This document shows, piece by piece, positions 11,484 through 24,800 of a DNA stretch of 64,000 nucleotides (position 1 is its first letter; each line of letters begins with the position of its first letter). Under the pieces are notes generated by a model. The model ran no database searches and was not told the DNA's origin. It worked only from the letters and a program-made list of their open reading frames with translations. Location: the NCBI RefSeq assembly GCF_040581485.1, contig NC_090134.1, positions 1,302,001 to 1,366,000 of the forward strand, read 5' to 3'. Both the position numbers and the translations under genes were made by a program. Source of the stretch: Linepithema humile (lineage: Eukaryota; Arthropoda; Insecta; Hymenoptera; Formicidae).

Positions 11484-14400
11484 GCCTTACGTAATATATA
11501 GACCTCCGCGTCGTTGACGGATGACAGGAGCGTCTTCTTCGCTGCCAGAACAACCGAGGTTAGATCTCTGTGTGTACGTATATTTATATAGCGAGAAGAG
11601 AGTATGACGGCCTCGTTCGACCGAACGGCTAGCAGCAGCGTTTCGCCGACAGCGTTTCGGAATTAGAGACGGCGGCGGCAACGTAATATCGATATATTCC
11701 CGAACGCGTCGATGATAGATTGACTGGAAAATATTGACCTGCGTCATATCTGTTCTTCTTCGGATAGAAGCCTCACAGTTTCGTCGATCTGCACGTCTTA
11801 CTTTTTTCCCTAAAAGATTCAACATTTCAAAAGATAACAACGAATTATCGATACCTATGAGTGCACCAATATTTCTCGGAGAATATCGATATTTATTGCT
11901 GCCAGTCGGGATATACTTTCGCGCGGATATCTTCGTTCTCTCCTGAGAGCGAGCGGATTTTCTCGGATAGAGATAGATCGCGGCGCGTGAATCGAGCGGC
12001 GGCACCGCGCCGTGCGAGGACTGGGTGAAAGTGCTGGATGTTGTAATAGCACGAGCCGTTGTAATATCTGCCTGCAGTCCGCATATATATATATATACAT
12101 ATATATGTACGTACGTGCGGACGTCAGATTGTGGCACTCCGTGATCTTTACTTACGATGTCGTTTTTTATCACGCTTGGTGGAGGCTGACGTTACAAACT
12201 CCTCGCGGTATCAATCACTCTTATCGTGTTCTCGCATGATTGATACGCTGGAGGAAATCGTAATATGCGGGAAGCGTACGACACGTGGTTAAAGCGACAG
12301 GTGTCGATTCCCGACGGGGGGAAAAGAGAGCGGCGAAGAATTACGCATAACTTTTTTTTTTCTTCGCCTACGACAGAATCTGACACGGCGACCGAGCGAT
12401 CGATGCGAAAATTTCTCATTTTAACTTCCCTGGAAATTGCCGCTGCTCGATCACAGCGCGGAAAAAGCGGCGACGAGGTATTGTCCGCGAAAGGCACGTG
12501 CTCACATGTCAGACACGCGGAGACGTCTCTTCGCAAACCTGCACGTATTTCGGTCTCGGTGCATGTGCCACTCGATGGCAGCTTGCGGCGGTTGGAACGG
12601 TCTTCCGGTTGCCTTCGCCATTTCATCGAGCGACTGCGAGCGCACCAAGACACATTCTCTCGTCGTTCACTTGGCGTCGAGGTTCTATGAACTTCGATTT
12701 AGTGGCGAAGCGCGGAGAAGACCGAACAGTCCATCAACGTGAAGTCCGTAACGTTCTCTCTTCTGTCCCCGCCGTTCTTGCTGCTCGACGATGTGAGGGC
12801 TTGCCGTACGACACGTCTCATAAATTCCCCTTTATTGCTTTGTCAACAACCATCATACATTGATTAACTGCGCATTCAGCAATTGAGTATATAAACGTCA
12901 TTTGTTTCAGCGTTGCGAAAATTTTTCGAGTTTGATGAAAATGTGATGCGATCTTATTAAATTTTCGTACTGCTATAATATTCAACAATCAGCTGCTCAA
13001 CTTGATTCTGGAATAAAATATATCAGCTAACGAATTCCGGCATTTGCATGCCGAAGAATCTCGCCGCGGAATATCGATTTTCTTATGACTTCCACCGTTA
13101 ATACAGAAAATTGAAAAATTTGAGTGAACGTATGCTCGTCGGCGATTCGAGCCGATTAAAAATGATTGCAACGGAAGTATTCAAAAGCCGGGCCGGCCGG
13201 GAGTTTGCCTCTTCCCGTGCCGGGTAATTACGTAATGGTACTTCGAAGAGGAGAGACATATCCGCAACGATGAACGTAAAAGAGCGCGGTTTCTGTTCGC
13301 GAGTGCAGTTTTCTTTTCGTGTGCAATCTTTCGGCCATACACATATACACACACAACTCTCTCGTGCGTAGACCGACTCGAGAGGAAAAAATAGTGGCTG
13401 TTTTAATAACAGCGTACTCTGACGATTTACATTTTTTCCGTGAACGCAGTAAAATATAAAATATACATTAATAAAAATCTAAGTAAACTACATTGAGAGG
13501 TAGATAGAAAAGTCTTTGCGGTAAATAGACAAGAGTCAGCGTATAAACTCAAAGCGCACCTTAAAGATACGTAAATCTTCGAAATCGACCCTGACTGCAT
13601 ATCTGTATGCGCCGTGCACGGATATACGTGCATTCCTGCAATACAGTCATACTGCCATTAACCAAATGAAATTTCAGATATATTATACGTGTGTACTCTA
13701 TATGCAGCGGCGTATATTGGCAGGCTCTCTGGTGCAGCCTTGCTATCCTGGAATATTATGTAGTACATACACACCCGTGCGGTACATTAAGTGCATCAAT
13801 AACGGATATAGATGAACCAATAATTGAAATACCGACAGATAAGTTCTAAGCAAGCGTGTTCAATTATGTCTGGCGTGAGGCATTACGTCGTAAAATGATT
13901 AATTTACATGATCCTCAACTAAAACTATTCAGCGAGCGTTGTTTCGTTACAGTAAAATATTATTCTGGAGCTGAATATTACTTAGATGAAATATGTGGAT
14001 AATGTGTATAATGTGTGGATAAACATTTTCAAAATGTTTTTCTATTTAAAATTGATATTATATTTTCGTAATTATAATTGTAGAATAATTCAGTTACAGG
14101 TACTTAAAAAAAATATTTAAATTACAATTTTATCCAAATATTATTTCACATGTCTAATAATCATTGCTTCAACATCTTCGCTTTATGCATTCGCTACGAG
14201 CGATGATCTTTCCTCGTTTGTATCTGCAGAGTATATTTTCGTAAGCCTTGTCGGGAACTCGCTTTCCGAACTCGTGTGTATCTAGTGATATATACATAGG
14301 TATGTAGTCGTGTCGCTCAAACGTCGCGTCTTACAGGCAGTTTCAAACGGCGATGGGAAGCTAGAATTCCCGTCATACATACCTCTCTGCGACAGGTCGC

Positions 14401-16379
14401 CATTTCAAATTACTAGTTTATAAACTTGTCCCTGGCAGTGAGCTTTATTGTACATGCCTTGTTCGTTTCCGTGCAGCACGCGCAAAGGTTGACTGGTGAT
14501 GTATAGCTTCGCGATTTTTTTGCAGCGCCGGCGTGCACGCGCTTTTCTCACCTTTCAGCTCGGCAAAAGCGCCGAGCTTTGATCAAATATTTACGCCGGT
14601 CGCTTTCAGCGCGCGTTTGCCGTCTTGCGTTTAACGCGTCTAATAACTTTATTAATACACGGAAAGTTTTTCGCGCGCGCGTGCGCGTAATTTTGCGACA
14701 TAAATTATAGAAATAATTATAGTATATTGCAAAAAGTCGATGCGAGGCGTTAATCCTCGTGTCACGCGAATGGAACATCGCTCCAGCGCGAAATTCCGGC
14801 GAAACGCGGCGGGAGACTATCGATTTTTCTCGTTCTCTCCCTCACATTAGCCATTTATAAAGCGCCGATAAATGCGAGTCTCGCTGCGAGGCTTTCTTAA
14901 TATCCGCGTGTCACACGAAATCCTCCATCAATGACTCGTATCGTTCGCTTTCAGAATATCGGCTGCAATTATCCTCTCCGACGAGAGATAGCGCGCGTGG
15001 TGAATACAATCCGAGCAAAAATATTGCGCGCTTATTCTAGGAGGTCTAAGAAATATTTATGTCCCCCGTAACTGTATCGGATCGTCGATATTCCCGGTAA
15101 TCGCTTTGGGGAGAGAAAAAAAAAACTCGCGACATCTGTCGAGGGAATGGTAAATGCTCTGTAAGTAATATGTTACACAATTTCTTGTGAATTACATCGA
15201 TCTTTTTGCTCGCGTATTAAGCGCAAATTTTTTTTATATTTGTAGTTTCGCTGCTAGTTTGTTAAACTATAGTGATCAGCGTTTAATTTTTAACTATGTC
15301 GATTAGAGAGTGTTATCGCGGTTATCTGGTTTTTTATTTCATGTAACAATGTATGTGCTGTGATTAACAAATGAGAATCGTGTGCGACATAATCGATATT
15401 GAGCAAACTTAAAAACTAATTTATTTTTACACTGTATATATTTGATAAAACGGAGAGAGTCTTTGGGCAGAATTATTATCAGACTTTTTTAATAATTTCT
15501 ATTAATAAATTCATATTTCCAATATATAAAAAAAAAAAAAAAAAAAATAAAATAGCTTTACGAGAGAAAGATTAAAATAAAGTCGTCTCCAAACAATAAC
15601 CAAAATTATTTCCATAAAATTCCGAAATATTCTATCTGGATTTATTAAAATTTTACTTCTTCAAATAATGCAACACACGTCGCACGACAGTTTTTAATAT
15701 GGAATATTTACATGAGTGCTAAAAAATGTGAATCGAATAAAGCGAAAACACATACTAAAATATGGGAGCTTAAACTTGCATTAAGAAACAAACAGCCTCC
15801 AGCTAGGTAAATGATGCCGTTAAAGTAATGACAGTTTTTTGATTATGGCGCTGATAGTTATATCGCTAATGAGGCTCATTTGTACATTCCTGTGCATTAA
15901 TATTTCGCCGGAGAATCGAGCCAATTTCTGTCATGCGACCACACTAGATCGTGTCGGGATCTTGTAGCTATTCGTCACGTGTCCGTGGAAATATGACTGC
16001 AGTCACGGAAGTAACTCGTTTCTTTTCGACATCGTCGTGACATCGAGATCTCTCGGCGCGATCAGAAGCATCCACTGCCGTCGTCGCGTTTACGTAATCG
16101 ATATTTCTTACCACATTTCCACGTCTCCGATGACGATTGACGCATTTCCATGCAACCGAAACAATTGTCAGTCCGTTTCGCTCACCATATATTTAGCACT
16201 GTAATTAGCGCGAAACGGATGTACCACGAACATCGTGCGCGAGGCACAAAACTTTTCCACGATAATTGAACGATCACGGCCCATTTACCATCCACATCTC
16301 CGAGACGGTATGTAAGCACGACGTCGCGGGTTTGCGCAACGGGGCACAGCACAACAAATATTTTGGCACGGGCCGGTAG

Positions 16380-16900
16380 CCGCCGCCAAACGCCATTTCG
16401 CAATCTCAGAATTCGCCCATCACCGTCGTCTCTTCCGCGCGCGTCCCGCGCCCTCAGCCCGGGCCAAATGGCGACCGGAGTCCTCCTCTCCTTCCTCTCC
16501 CCCTCGCCCCGGAAAGCGTTCCCGAATAATTAGTCGCGGGTCAAGGCTCGCGCGGTGCTACGGGCAACAAAACAGTGGGCTGTAACAAAACGAAAATAGG
16601 AGGAGAGCCCCGGCGGCCTCGAGCCGTCCGTCCGTCCGTCCAGCGTTTCGAGCGGGCGAATTCGATTTTTCGTCAGACCGTGCCACCAGGCCGCATAGCG
16701 CTGGCCTATTTAAATTCTTTAATTGATAGACGCCATGTAAATCGCGTGCCTCTAGACGCGCGCTCTCTCAGTCTCTTGCGCTGGCGACGGGAGGGTGAGA
16801 AGGGGGAAAGGATATCGGTCTCGTCGTGGCAATGCGTCGCGCGCTATTTTGCTTGTTACCCGCGCCCGCAAAAATTGATTTCTCGCCCCGTGTGCCGCAG
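16380..16900. other. GC-rich intronic patch
   Basis: CpG-dense block with a CCGT tandem near 16627-16640 and pyrimidine-rich runs at 16480-16510. It could be an internal promoter or regulatory island, but no start site or exon is evident. Open frames on both strands (16575-16925 +, 16182-16403 -) have no recognisable product. Confidence 0.3.
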
Positions 16901-17047
16901 GTGGGCTATGTTTATCTCACAATAATGCAGCCGACACATATTGGTTCGCTCAGGCGCGCGCCAACTATTAATCACGGTCGAATTAATCCCACACAGCGTC
17001 GATAAATAATAAACGCGCGCGTCGAAATTCGGAGTTCATATTTTCCC

Positions 17048-17075
17048 TTCTCTCTCTCTCTCTCTCTCTCTCTCT
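17048..17075. repeat. (TC)n dinucleotide repeat
   Basis: A clean run of TC units. Similar short TC/GA runs are at 39083-39118, 43873-43902, 46561-46578, 51830-51850 and 53035-53064. Confidence 0.95.
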
Positions 17076-18793
17076 GAGAAAAAAATCAAGCGAGTGGCAA
17101 TTTATTTTGTCAATACATTTCGACAAACAACGCTTGAGCTCTTCCGTGCTCCTGTCACCGCACGAGCGACTCGCGTTACAGCCGCGTCGGCAAAGGGAAG
17201 ATAATCCGGGATTCGGTGAGGCGGCTTTTCGACGGACTTAACGTTCGCGCTGTGGGTGTTCTCGGCGGGATTTTGCATGCGAGCAGCCCGCCGCACCTCG
17301 ACGAGGGATCGCATTATCCTATATCTCCAGTGATCTTTGCCGCGGAAACTTTCGTGCTCCATTCGAGCTTTGGTCAGTCGGCGGCGGCGATGGCGGGGGC
17401 GAAAATGTGGGTTCGTTAAAGCATAGTTAGATGAGGGATTAAGGACGTCCGAAGATATTCAGGTTGTGATTGCAATCAGCCGGATGCCGGTGGGATGCGT
17501 GCCCGATCTCAGTGATTAGATCGCGTGAATATTACATTGTCGAGAAACACTGCGGAACACAAATGCGAAATAAACATTAAATTTAACTTTGTAGAAAAAC
17601 TTAAGACACTGATTTTTCCAATATTTTCAGACTTTCCGATATACTTTCAAGACTTTGGATAGTTTTTTTTCTAGTTTGTGCTTTTTATTTAACTTTTATT
17701 TTTAAATTAAATTTATATTTTACAATTTTTTAAATATTTTATTTATTCTACACTTTTGTTTGCCTCTTCAACGATCCATACAATCTTCTAGTTAATAAGT
17801 CTAGTTAACCGACGAAGTGATAAATATTCCAGTGATGTCGAATCTCAATTGTGTTTAATTGACTGACTGGTTCTCTAATTGCTTAGAGTCCGGGACTTCC
17901 TAAGGAAAAGCGTGTTTGCTGAGTACGAGAAAAATAAGCTCGGACATTCGAACGAATCGATTACTCTTCAAGACGTTAAGTCGAATCGCGCGCAGGCGTT
18001 CGCTCGTAATTACGGTGCCGATAATGATCGTCCCATCGCCTCGAGATTCGCGTAATAATGAGCGCCGCTTAATCTCATCTTCGTGGAATTATCCCGAGCC
18101 CGCGCGGCGCGTTCTGATTATCTGCTTTTAGCTTTAAAGCAAAATATTCTTAGCAGCATCGATATCGTCGCATCATCGCGAATTTTCGTTGCAACATTTT
18201 TGAATATTTAATATTCGCTTTTATATTTCATATAGCAAAATGCTTGCCGTGTAATATGAAATATGCGATATGCAACAGGGAATTGACAGGATATTTCTAA
18301 AAATTGATGCGCTTGTACATATTTTCCTTTTTCCCTTATTCTCTTCCTGTTGTTGCTAATATACGTTACATACGTTATTGTATCCGTATGCAATTAAAAA
18401 TTGCAACAACAGTCGTGCTGATCGATCGACAAGTGCGAACATCTGCTTACTGCACATGTACTCGCGCAGATTCCGCATTTTCCGCGTCGCGTATAATGCT
18501 TTCCAATAATGTAGTAAGGAGCGCACCGGTAGTCGCTGAAATTATGTTGTTTAAAAAATAAAATTGCAACGGAGATAAAAAGATTACCTCTTCTATTCGC
18601 CGGCTGCCTCGCGCGTTTTTTGTTCGCGCGCAAATTTTTTTTAAGTTTATATAGATTGTTAATTGTCTTTATAACCAGCGAAAATTGCAAGATACCGATC
18701 GTGTTTCTGTAAGAAATAACACCATCAAGCAAAAAGTTTTTTGTGTGTGGAAAACACGAGTCTTTGGAAATGTGTAGCATTGCGTACAGGTTA

Positions 18794-19096
18794 CACTGCA
18801 AATAAATTCGATAAATTTACACAAACAATAGAAAAAAGTTTAACTCAAAGTTTAACAATAGAAGTAAAACAGGACAACAGGAGTATAGAAAATTATGCAA
18901 TTTTATCTTTTATTTTGTGCGAAGAATCTTTTGTATAGTATAATACAGCATAATAACAATATTTTCTATAAATTATACTGACATTTTTTTTATGAGGAAA
19001 GTAAATTTACAATTGTATATGCAATCCGTTTGGCTCACTTGCGATGCATCATGAATTTAAAGTTAGGAGAACTGTTCTTTGGATAACTCTGACTCT
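18794..19096 (+). repeat. Dispersed AT-rich repeat, copy 2, truncated at a microsatellite
   Basis: The copy begins CACTGCAAATAAATTCGATAAA, matching the start of copy 3, and keeps the middle blocks GAAGAATCTTTTGT, CAATCCGTTTGGCTCACTTG and GAACTGTTCTTTGGATAACTC. It stops where copy 3 has a short ATATATATATACAC stretch; here a ~200-bp CATA-type microsatellite takes over and the right half is missing. Same orientation as the other two copies. Confidence 0.7.
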
Positions 19097-19297
19097 GTAT
19101 ACATACATATATACATACATGCATATATACATGCATGCATGCATACGTACATACATACATACATACATACATACATACATACATACATACATACATACAT
19201 ACATACATACATACATACATACATACATACGTACATACATACATACATGCATACATACATACGTACATACATACATACATACATGCATACATACATG
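19097..19297. repeat. CATA/TATG tetranucleotide microsatellite, about 200 bp
   Basis: Near-uninterrupted ACAT units, with a few GCAT and CGTA variants at the edges. Because four-base units contain no stop in several frames, both strands show open frames made of Y-I-H-T or M-Y-V-C repeats; these are artefacts. It replaces the right half of the adjacent dispersed repeat copy. Confidence 0.97.
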
Positions 19298-21292
19298 TAA
19301 GCATGCTTTATACATCAATAATCTGAATTATCTAAAGAACCATTATACACTTATACAGTAACCAAATTTATTTTGTTCAATTTGCTTAATTAATTTAATC
19401 AGCAAGAAAATTTACATTTATTATATAATAGTTGGTTCTAAAATTACCTAGTTTAATATTTGTAATTTTATAGTAATTATTTTTGCAGTATACGAGAGAT
19501 CTTGTTTTGCGATTTTTGTTATAATCGCATACTAACAGTTTGATAAATTCAATGTAATCTAATCTGGTTGTCTTGTGATAACAGAACTGTAGATTTCTCT
19601 CTCGAAAGAATATCAAAACAAATGCATGTCAAAATAAAAAGAAAAAAAATTTCCGGAAGGTATTCCCGGCTCTGGAAACAAGCTAGACGAACAGAGTGCC
19701 GTACGCAATGATTTCGGAAGAGACTCGACATCTCCCGATCATAGAAGAATAATGTCTGGCATATCTTCGGCTGCATACCGAGGAACACGTCGGTGTTACA
19801 TCAAGAAGAATGTGTAACATTTGTCCGATACGTTGCATTTTTGTTCGACGTCACGACAATCGAACACCGGGGTGTCTATAGAATCAGAGCTCCCGTCTTG
19901 AGAGTTTCGAAGTTCGTTTCCAATCGATATCACAAAGCGTACTTTCATATCGCCTGCCGTTCCGCCGTTTTCCGCCTCTTTTATTCGCGTCTCGATGAAG
20001 CAAAGCGCGGTGAAGAAGTACCTCGCGCGCGATACACCGATATACAGCGGCGAGGCGATACGTTATTCTCTTTGGTAGGCGACAGTTTCCGGTAGGACGA
20101 GCAGGAAGACCTGCGTCGGCGATATAAATGATGGATGCGACGCGTAGCGATCTATCCTCGAGATTTGCATTATTATTTCTGAGATATTGAACGACTCGGA
20201 GACAATGGGATGGGATTGCGGAGCGACAAGATAGACGGTAATGCGGCCGGCATTACGGCAAGACGAAGAAGCTTGCCGTTTTAACTGCCGCCCTCGTTGA
20301 GCTTCCCTCATCGTCGCTAAAGGGACCTCCTCGAGATTAACGCGTTCAGACCGCGGCGCTTAAAATGGCCTCGTTAACTTTTGCGTTATTTTCGGCGGAA
20401 CAATGAGATCTCCGAGATATATCGCGCCGGCGTTTATCTCGCGCTTGACAAGAGACTCGCGATAGTGCACGTACCTCATTCCGGTTTTTGCGCTGGAAAC
20501 ACTAGGCAATTTCGCACTAGGCGTTCGCGAAGCGAAGCATCACAATTAGCGGGCGACGACAAAAATATCGGACGCGAAAATTTTTTCTTTCCAAAAAAAG
20601 TGCACAAAATTATATGCAAATGAAGCGGTGTATAAAAGCGCGCTAACGAATTTATTCTTACATTTTCAGCGCATCATTCGTGCGTAACGGCGAAAGCGTT
20701 ACTCTATTAGTGACGAGTTAGAATCTCCGTCGTGCTATTTTTTTTTTTTTTTCCCCCTATGCACGATTTGTCTCAATTATTGACGAGAGTGAAACCGCGC
20801 GTTTAATCGGAGATTAAAAGTCTTATTCTCAAAGAGAGGCAGAATCAACACGCAGAAGGAAGTCTGACGTTTCCCTAGGGCGGCAGGAGGCAGGGAGGGA
20901 TTACTACGTAACTAGAGAAGCCGCCTGAATCGGGTGTGAGGGATGCGCGATGTCTAAAGGAGGACGTTACAACCACCGGGACAGACATACAGCGGCATTA
21001 TAGCGATGAGACCGCGCGCCACGTCGCGTATTTTATGCAAAGTGTATATATGCATCCCCCCCTTTCTCCTCCCCTTTGGCAGGGGCCAGCTTGTCTATGC
21101 GTCGTAAGATTTCCTAGGGGATAAGACACGGCAGCGCCGACTTCGACTATATCGGCGCCCCGAGTGAGATATCTCGCCCTGAGCGACGGCCCTCGATAAT
21201 TCAAGTCAAACTTATATTTACCGCAAGAAACTTAACAAGTTGAAAATTTTTCGTGGAGATTAATTATATTTTCAATGCTTGTGTAAATAATA

Positions 21293-21869
21293 CACTGTGA
21301 AAAAAATCGGTCAATTTGCGCGAATAATAGATGTAAAAATTGCATTGATTAAAAACGGAGATGCATAGAAAATCGTGTAATTTTAGAAAAATTATGTAAT
21401 TTTATCTCTTATAATGTAAATATATACCTTTATTTTATATGGAAAACATATGATTACATATGGATATGGAGAACAGATTACACAAGTGAGAATAGAATAT
21501 TTCGCAAAACTTATGTAAATGTACAAATTTTTGTAATAGCATGCAGCATAATGGTTAGTATTTCACAAATTACAGTTATGTTTTTACATAAGTAAAGTAA
21601 ATTTACAACTGTATATCTGAATCGTTTACGGTACACTTTGAATTTCAAATTGGGAATTGTTCTTTGAATAACTCGGACAATTGATGCAAGATATATATAT
21701 ACACAGAATAACTGTAAATTTGCTGGCGCAATCTGTTTCATCACAATATTAGAAATTAATTTTCACCCGTAAGCTATAAATTTACGTATGTGTCAAAATT
21801 TACATCTATAGTCGGCCAAAATTGATCACTACATAATAGCTGTAAATATATACTGATTTTTTTGCAGTG
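21293..21869 (+). repeat. Dispersed AT-rich repeat, copy 3, with inverted ends
   Basis: This is the best-preserved copy, about 577 bp. It begins CACTGTGAAAAAAATCGG and ends GATTTTTTTGCAGTG, giving imperfect terminal inverted repeats of about 15 bp. The interior aligns block by block with copy 1. A 15-bp direct repeat, CTTGTGTAAATAATA, lies at 21278-21292 directly before the left end and again at 21879-21893, nine bases after the right end. This could be a long target duplication, or part of a longer element. No transposase is encoded; the 77-residue minus-strand frame across it is not protein-like. Confidence 0.75.
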
Positions 21870-21893
21870 TGTATGCAACTTGTGTAAATAATA

Positions 21894-24800
21894 TAATTCG
21901 CGTAACAATAAAAAAATAACTAAATATTAAATATCTTAAATTTTATATTATTTATTTAAAATGATTGCACTTGACGCTATTTTCCAGCATTATGATTTTT
22001 ATCGGTAATAGACGAAAATAACGTCGTTCCTCGTTCGATTTAGGTTATTTTTCGAAGCTAAATGCAAAATGCTTGTTGAGAGACTTGAAGACAGAAATAA
22101 TGAGATTTGATTGATTTCGCATTTTCGACCGTCAATCTCATCTGCGTCCGTCACGCTTTTCACGCGCGGCTTCTTCACACTTAATGATCCTCGGAAATGC
22201 TTTGCAGTATTTGCATACACGACAGGAGGGAGAAGCAGTCTGTCGCGTCAAGTATTTGCCGTTGCACACGGAGATAATGTTCGGGTAATATTGAAAGGGT
22301 ATAAAATGCGGAATTACAGAATGTGTCGAGTTACGCGGAAATCGCTGCCGGCTTATCGATTGTAGTAATTAGGAGGGTCGCCGTAGGTATTTCGACGTGA
22401 AGGTATAATGGGAAAAATTGCATTTGTCGAGTATCTTGATATAAAAATATCTCAAGAAATTCGATTAGAGGTCGTCGATCGCCGGAAGGAACCGTACCGT
22501 TTCCGATAACGATAATTGTCGGGCTGAAATGAAATTCCCCGTTGAACAAGAGGAGACAATGCGCTCGAAGGGAGTATATGATGAAGAAAGAGGTCCGCGA
22601 TCGCTTTTGCCTTACCGGCGAGAGGAAGGCGTCTACGAAACGCGGAATCGGATTTATGTACGTCGATGGGGTTTGCGCTCGCACGGGATTATTTCCGGAA
22701 ACTTGGTTAAGCCGCAATCTCTCGGTTGCTTCGCGCGGATCGCTGAAGGGTGGATTTCTAAGCTATATACTTTTTTTTGTAGCATACACACACCAGATCA
22801 GGCTTTTGAACCGCTTACGGACCATCGTCCGACCGTGACGAGCGTTCTCAAGACGAGCAGCACGCGGTCTTGTACGTTTTTGCACGAACTTACCTCTCAG
22901 AAGAGAGAAAATAATATCGTGCAAAGATTTAAAAGTTTTGTTTTGTTTGTAAAATAGATCGTAGAAATTATCGCGATAGAAATACGCGCGGGAAGGATTT
23001 TCTAGGATGGACAGATTTAAAGAAAAAAAAAAAAAAAAAAAGAAATATAACAGGACAAAAGAAATTTAAGATTAAAAGGCTCACATATAGATTTGGAAGA
23101 TTTTCTCATTTTTAATCGCAAGTCTCATGAAACGCACACATTTTAAGCAACGGGAGATGGAGATTTATCCTTCAATGCGGTCATCGTTAAGATATACGTC
23201 ACGTGGCGATGATTTTCCTTATGCCATTTCCGAAGCGCTCTGGCAACGATAAAAATACGCACGTGGCAGTTCGTCTACGTGGGTAGAGCGGGCAGCGTTA
23301 CATTTGGCTGGCGGCCACCCTACCTGCACTTATTAGGGAGATGCGCTCTATTCGCGGTGTTGCACGTGACGATTCTCAAGGCGAATAACTGCGTACACGC
23401 GATGAATGCTCGATGATGACACGTGGAGACCGTGACCCGTCATCGGCTATCGTAGATACTCGAAGTGCGTGCCAGGCGAGCGTTTTTCACTCGATGACAA
23501 ATTGAAGCGTCGTGAACGTAATAGAAAATAATTATACGACACCGGGTTATATGCGTGTCTGACTTTCTAGCGAATAACTTCTGATCCACGCTTAACGGCA
23601 ACGGGCGGAAAAACGAAATCGACCGGCGGCGGTACGTGCGTTTGCTGCATATGCGAATGTATTGTTCATGTGTTTTCGCTGCTAACACCACGCGGTTTCG
23701 TGCGGTAGGCACGACAGTGATGGTCTGCTGTCTAACTCGACGTGAGACGAAATAACGTATAGGATTACCGACGTTTAGAAATTGGAGGATGGTTTTGTTT
23801 TTTTCCTCGTGGGTATAAACGAACGTCATGCCTGTTTTATAGCGCGGCTAACGTTCGACACACGTGACGAGTGTTACGCTGCGGAATGTTTTTACGTCAG
23901 TTGAGATATGATTATTATTTCACACATTATTTTACTTCGCATTCGTCTCAGTAGTGCTAATTTTTTTATTTGCCAGAACACGATTGCCAGAATTGAAAAG
24001 ATCTCAATTAGTCGGCGTTGAAATTGAGACTGAATGATTATTAGGAGAGCTAATAGTTTTTATTATCGATAAAAAATAAATTAATGTCACGTTAGAGAAT
24101 GCTTTTAAGTTTATATTTTTAGATTTTAATATCACAGAAATTGACATAATTACATATCTTAAAGTTCCGTTTTTTGCTCCGATGATCATCAAGCCTTGAA
24201 TCTTCCATTCTTCGGTATCGAAAAAAATCCGATCGAAAGAGGACGCGACATAAAAATTCACTTCTAGGACGAATGGCCGTCCATCGACAATGCGAGATGC
24301 GCACAGAAGAAAAGCCATTGAATCGAGCTTTTCGACAGACCGATCGTCTTCGCTGCGCTATCTCGGTTCCGCCTGTCGGCATCACTTTGTCGTTATTCAC
24401 GGCGATGACGCTGGGACGTTCAGCGAAGGAAAGAGAGAGACAGAAAGAAAAACGTCCTCGTCTTAGATGGTCTAAGAAAAACTTGCGTTGAAGAAAAACC
24501 GGACCATGACATCGACGTGAAATCAATTAGAGTTGTCTCGTGACAGTTTTTCTCGTTGAGCGCTTCTGCATCATTATCGACGAGTATTATTATCGGGATA
24601 TTAGATATATATATATTATTCTCTCGAGCCTCATCCGCGGCCGGTTTCTCGAGAGAGAATCCGACGAGATGGTGCATCTTGCTTCTGCCAAGTCCAAGTT
24701 TCATTGTAATAAAGTGCACGAAGTTTCCAGCGATGACCTACTATTGCAAAAGAGTTGCAACTCGAAATGCTGAGAGATTTTCAGTCCCGGTCATTAGACA

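Noticed and set aside
11487..12173. 228-codon minus-strand frame
   Set aside because: Arg-rich, passes through TA-repeat and GA-rich sequence (I-Y-I-Y and S-L runs); nothing recognisable.
16182..16403. Minus-strand frame next to a GC-rich patch, possibly a gene start
   Set aside because: No plausible donor-exon chain or family motif; the translation is not recognisable.
19097..19297. CRISPR-like regular repeat
   Set aside because: Four-base units without spacers in eukaryotic DNA; a plain microsatellite.
19035..19361. Open frames of Y-I-H-T and M-Y-V-C repeats on both strands
   Set aside because: These are translations of the CATA microsatellite.
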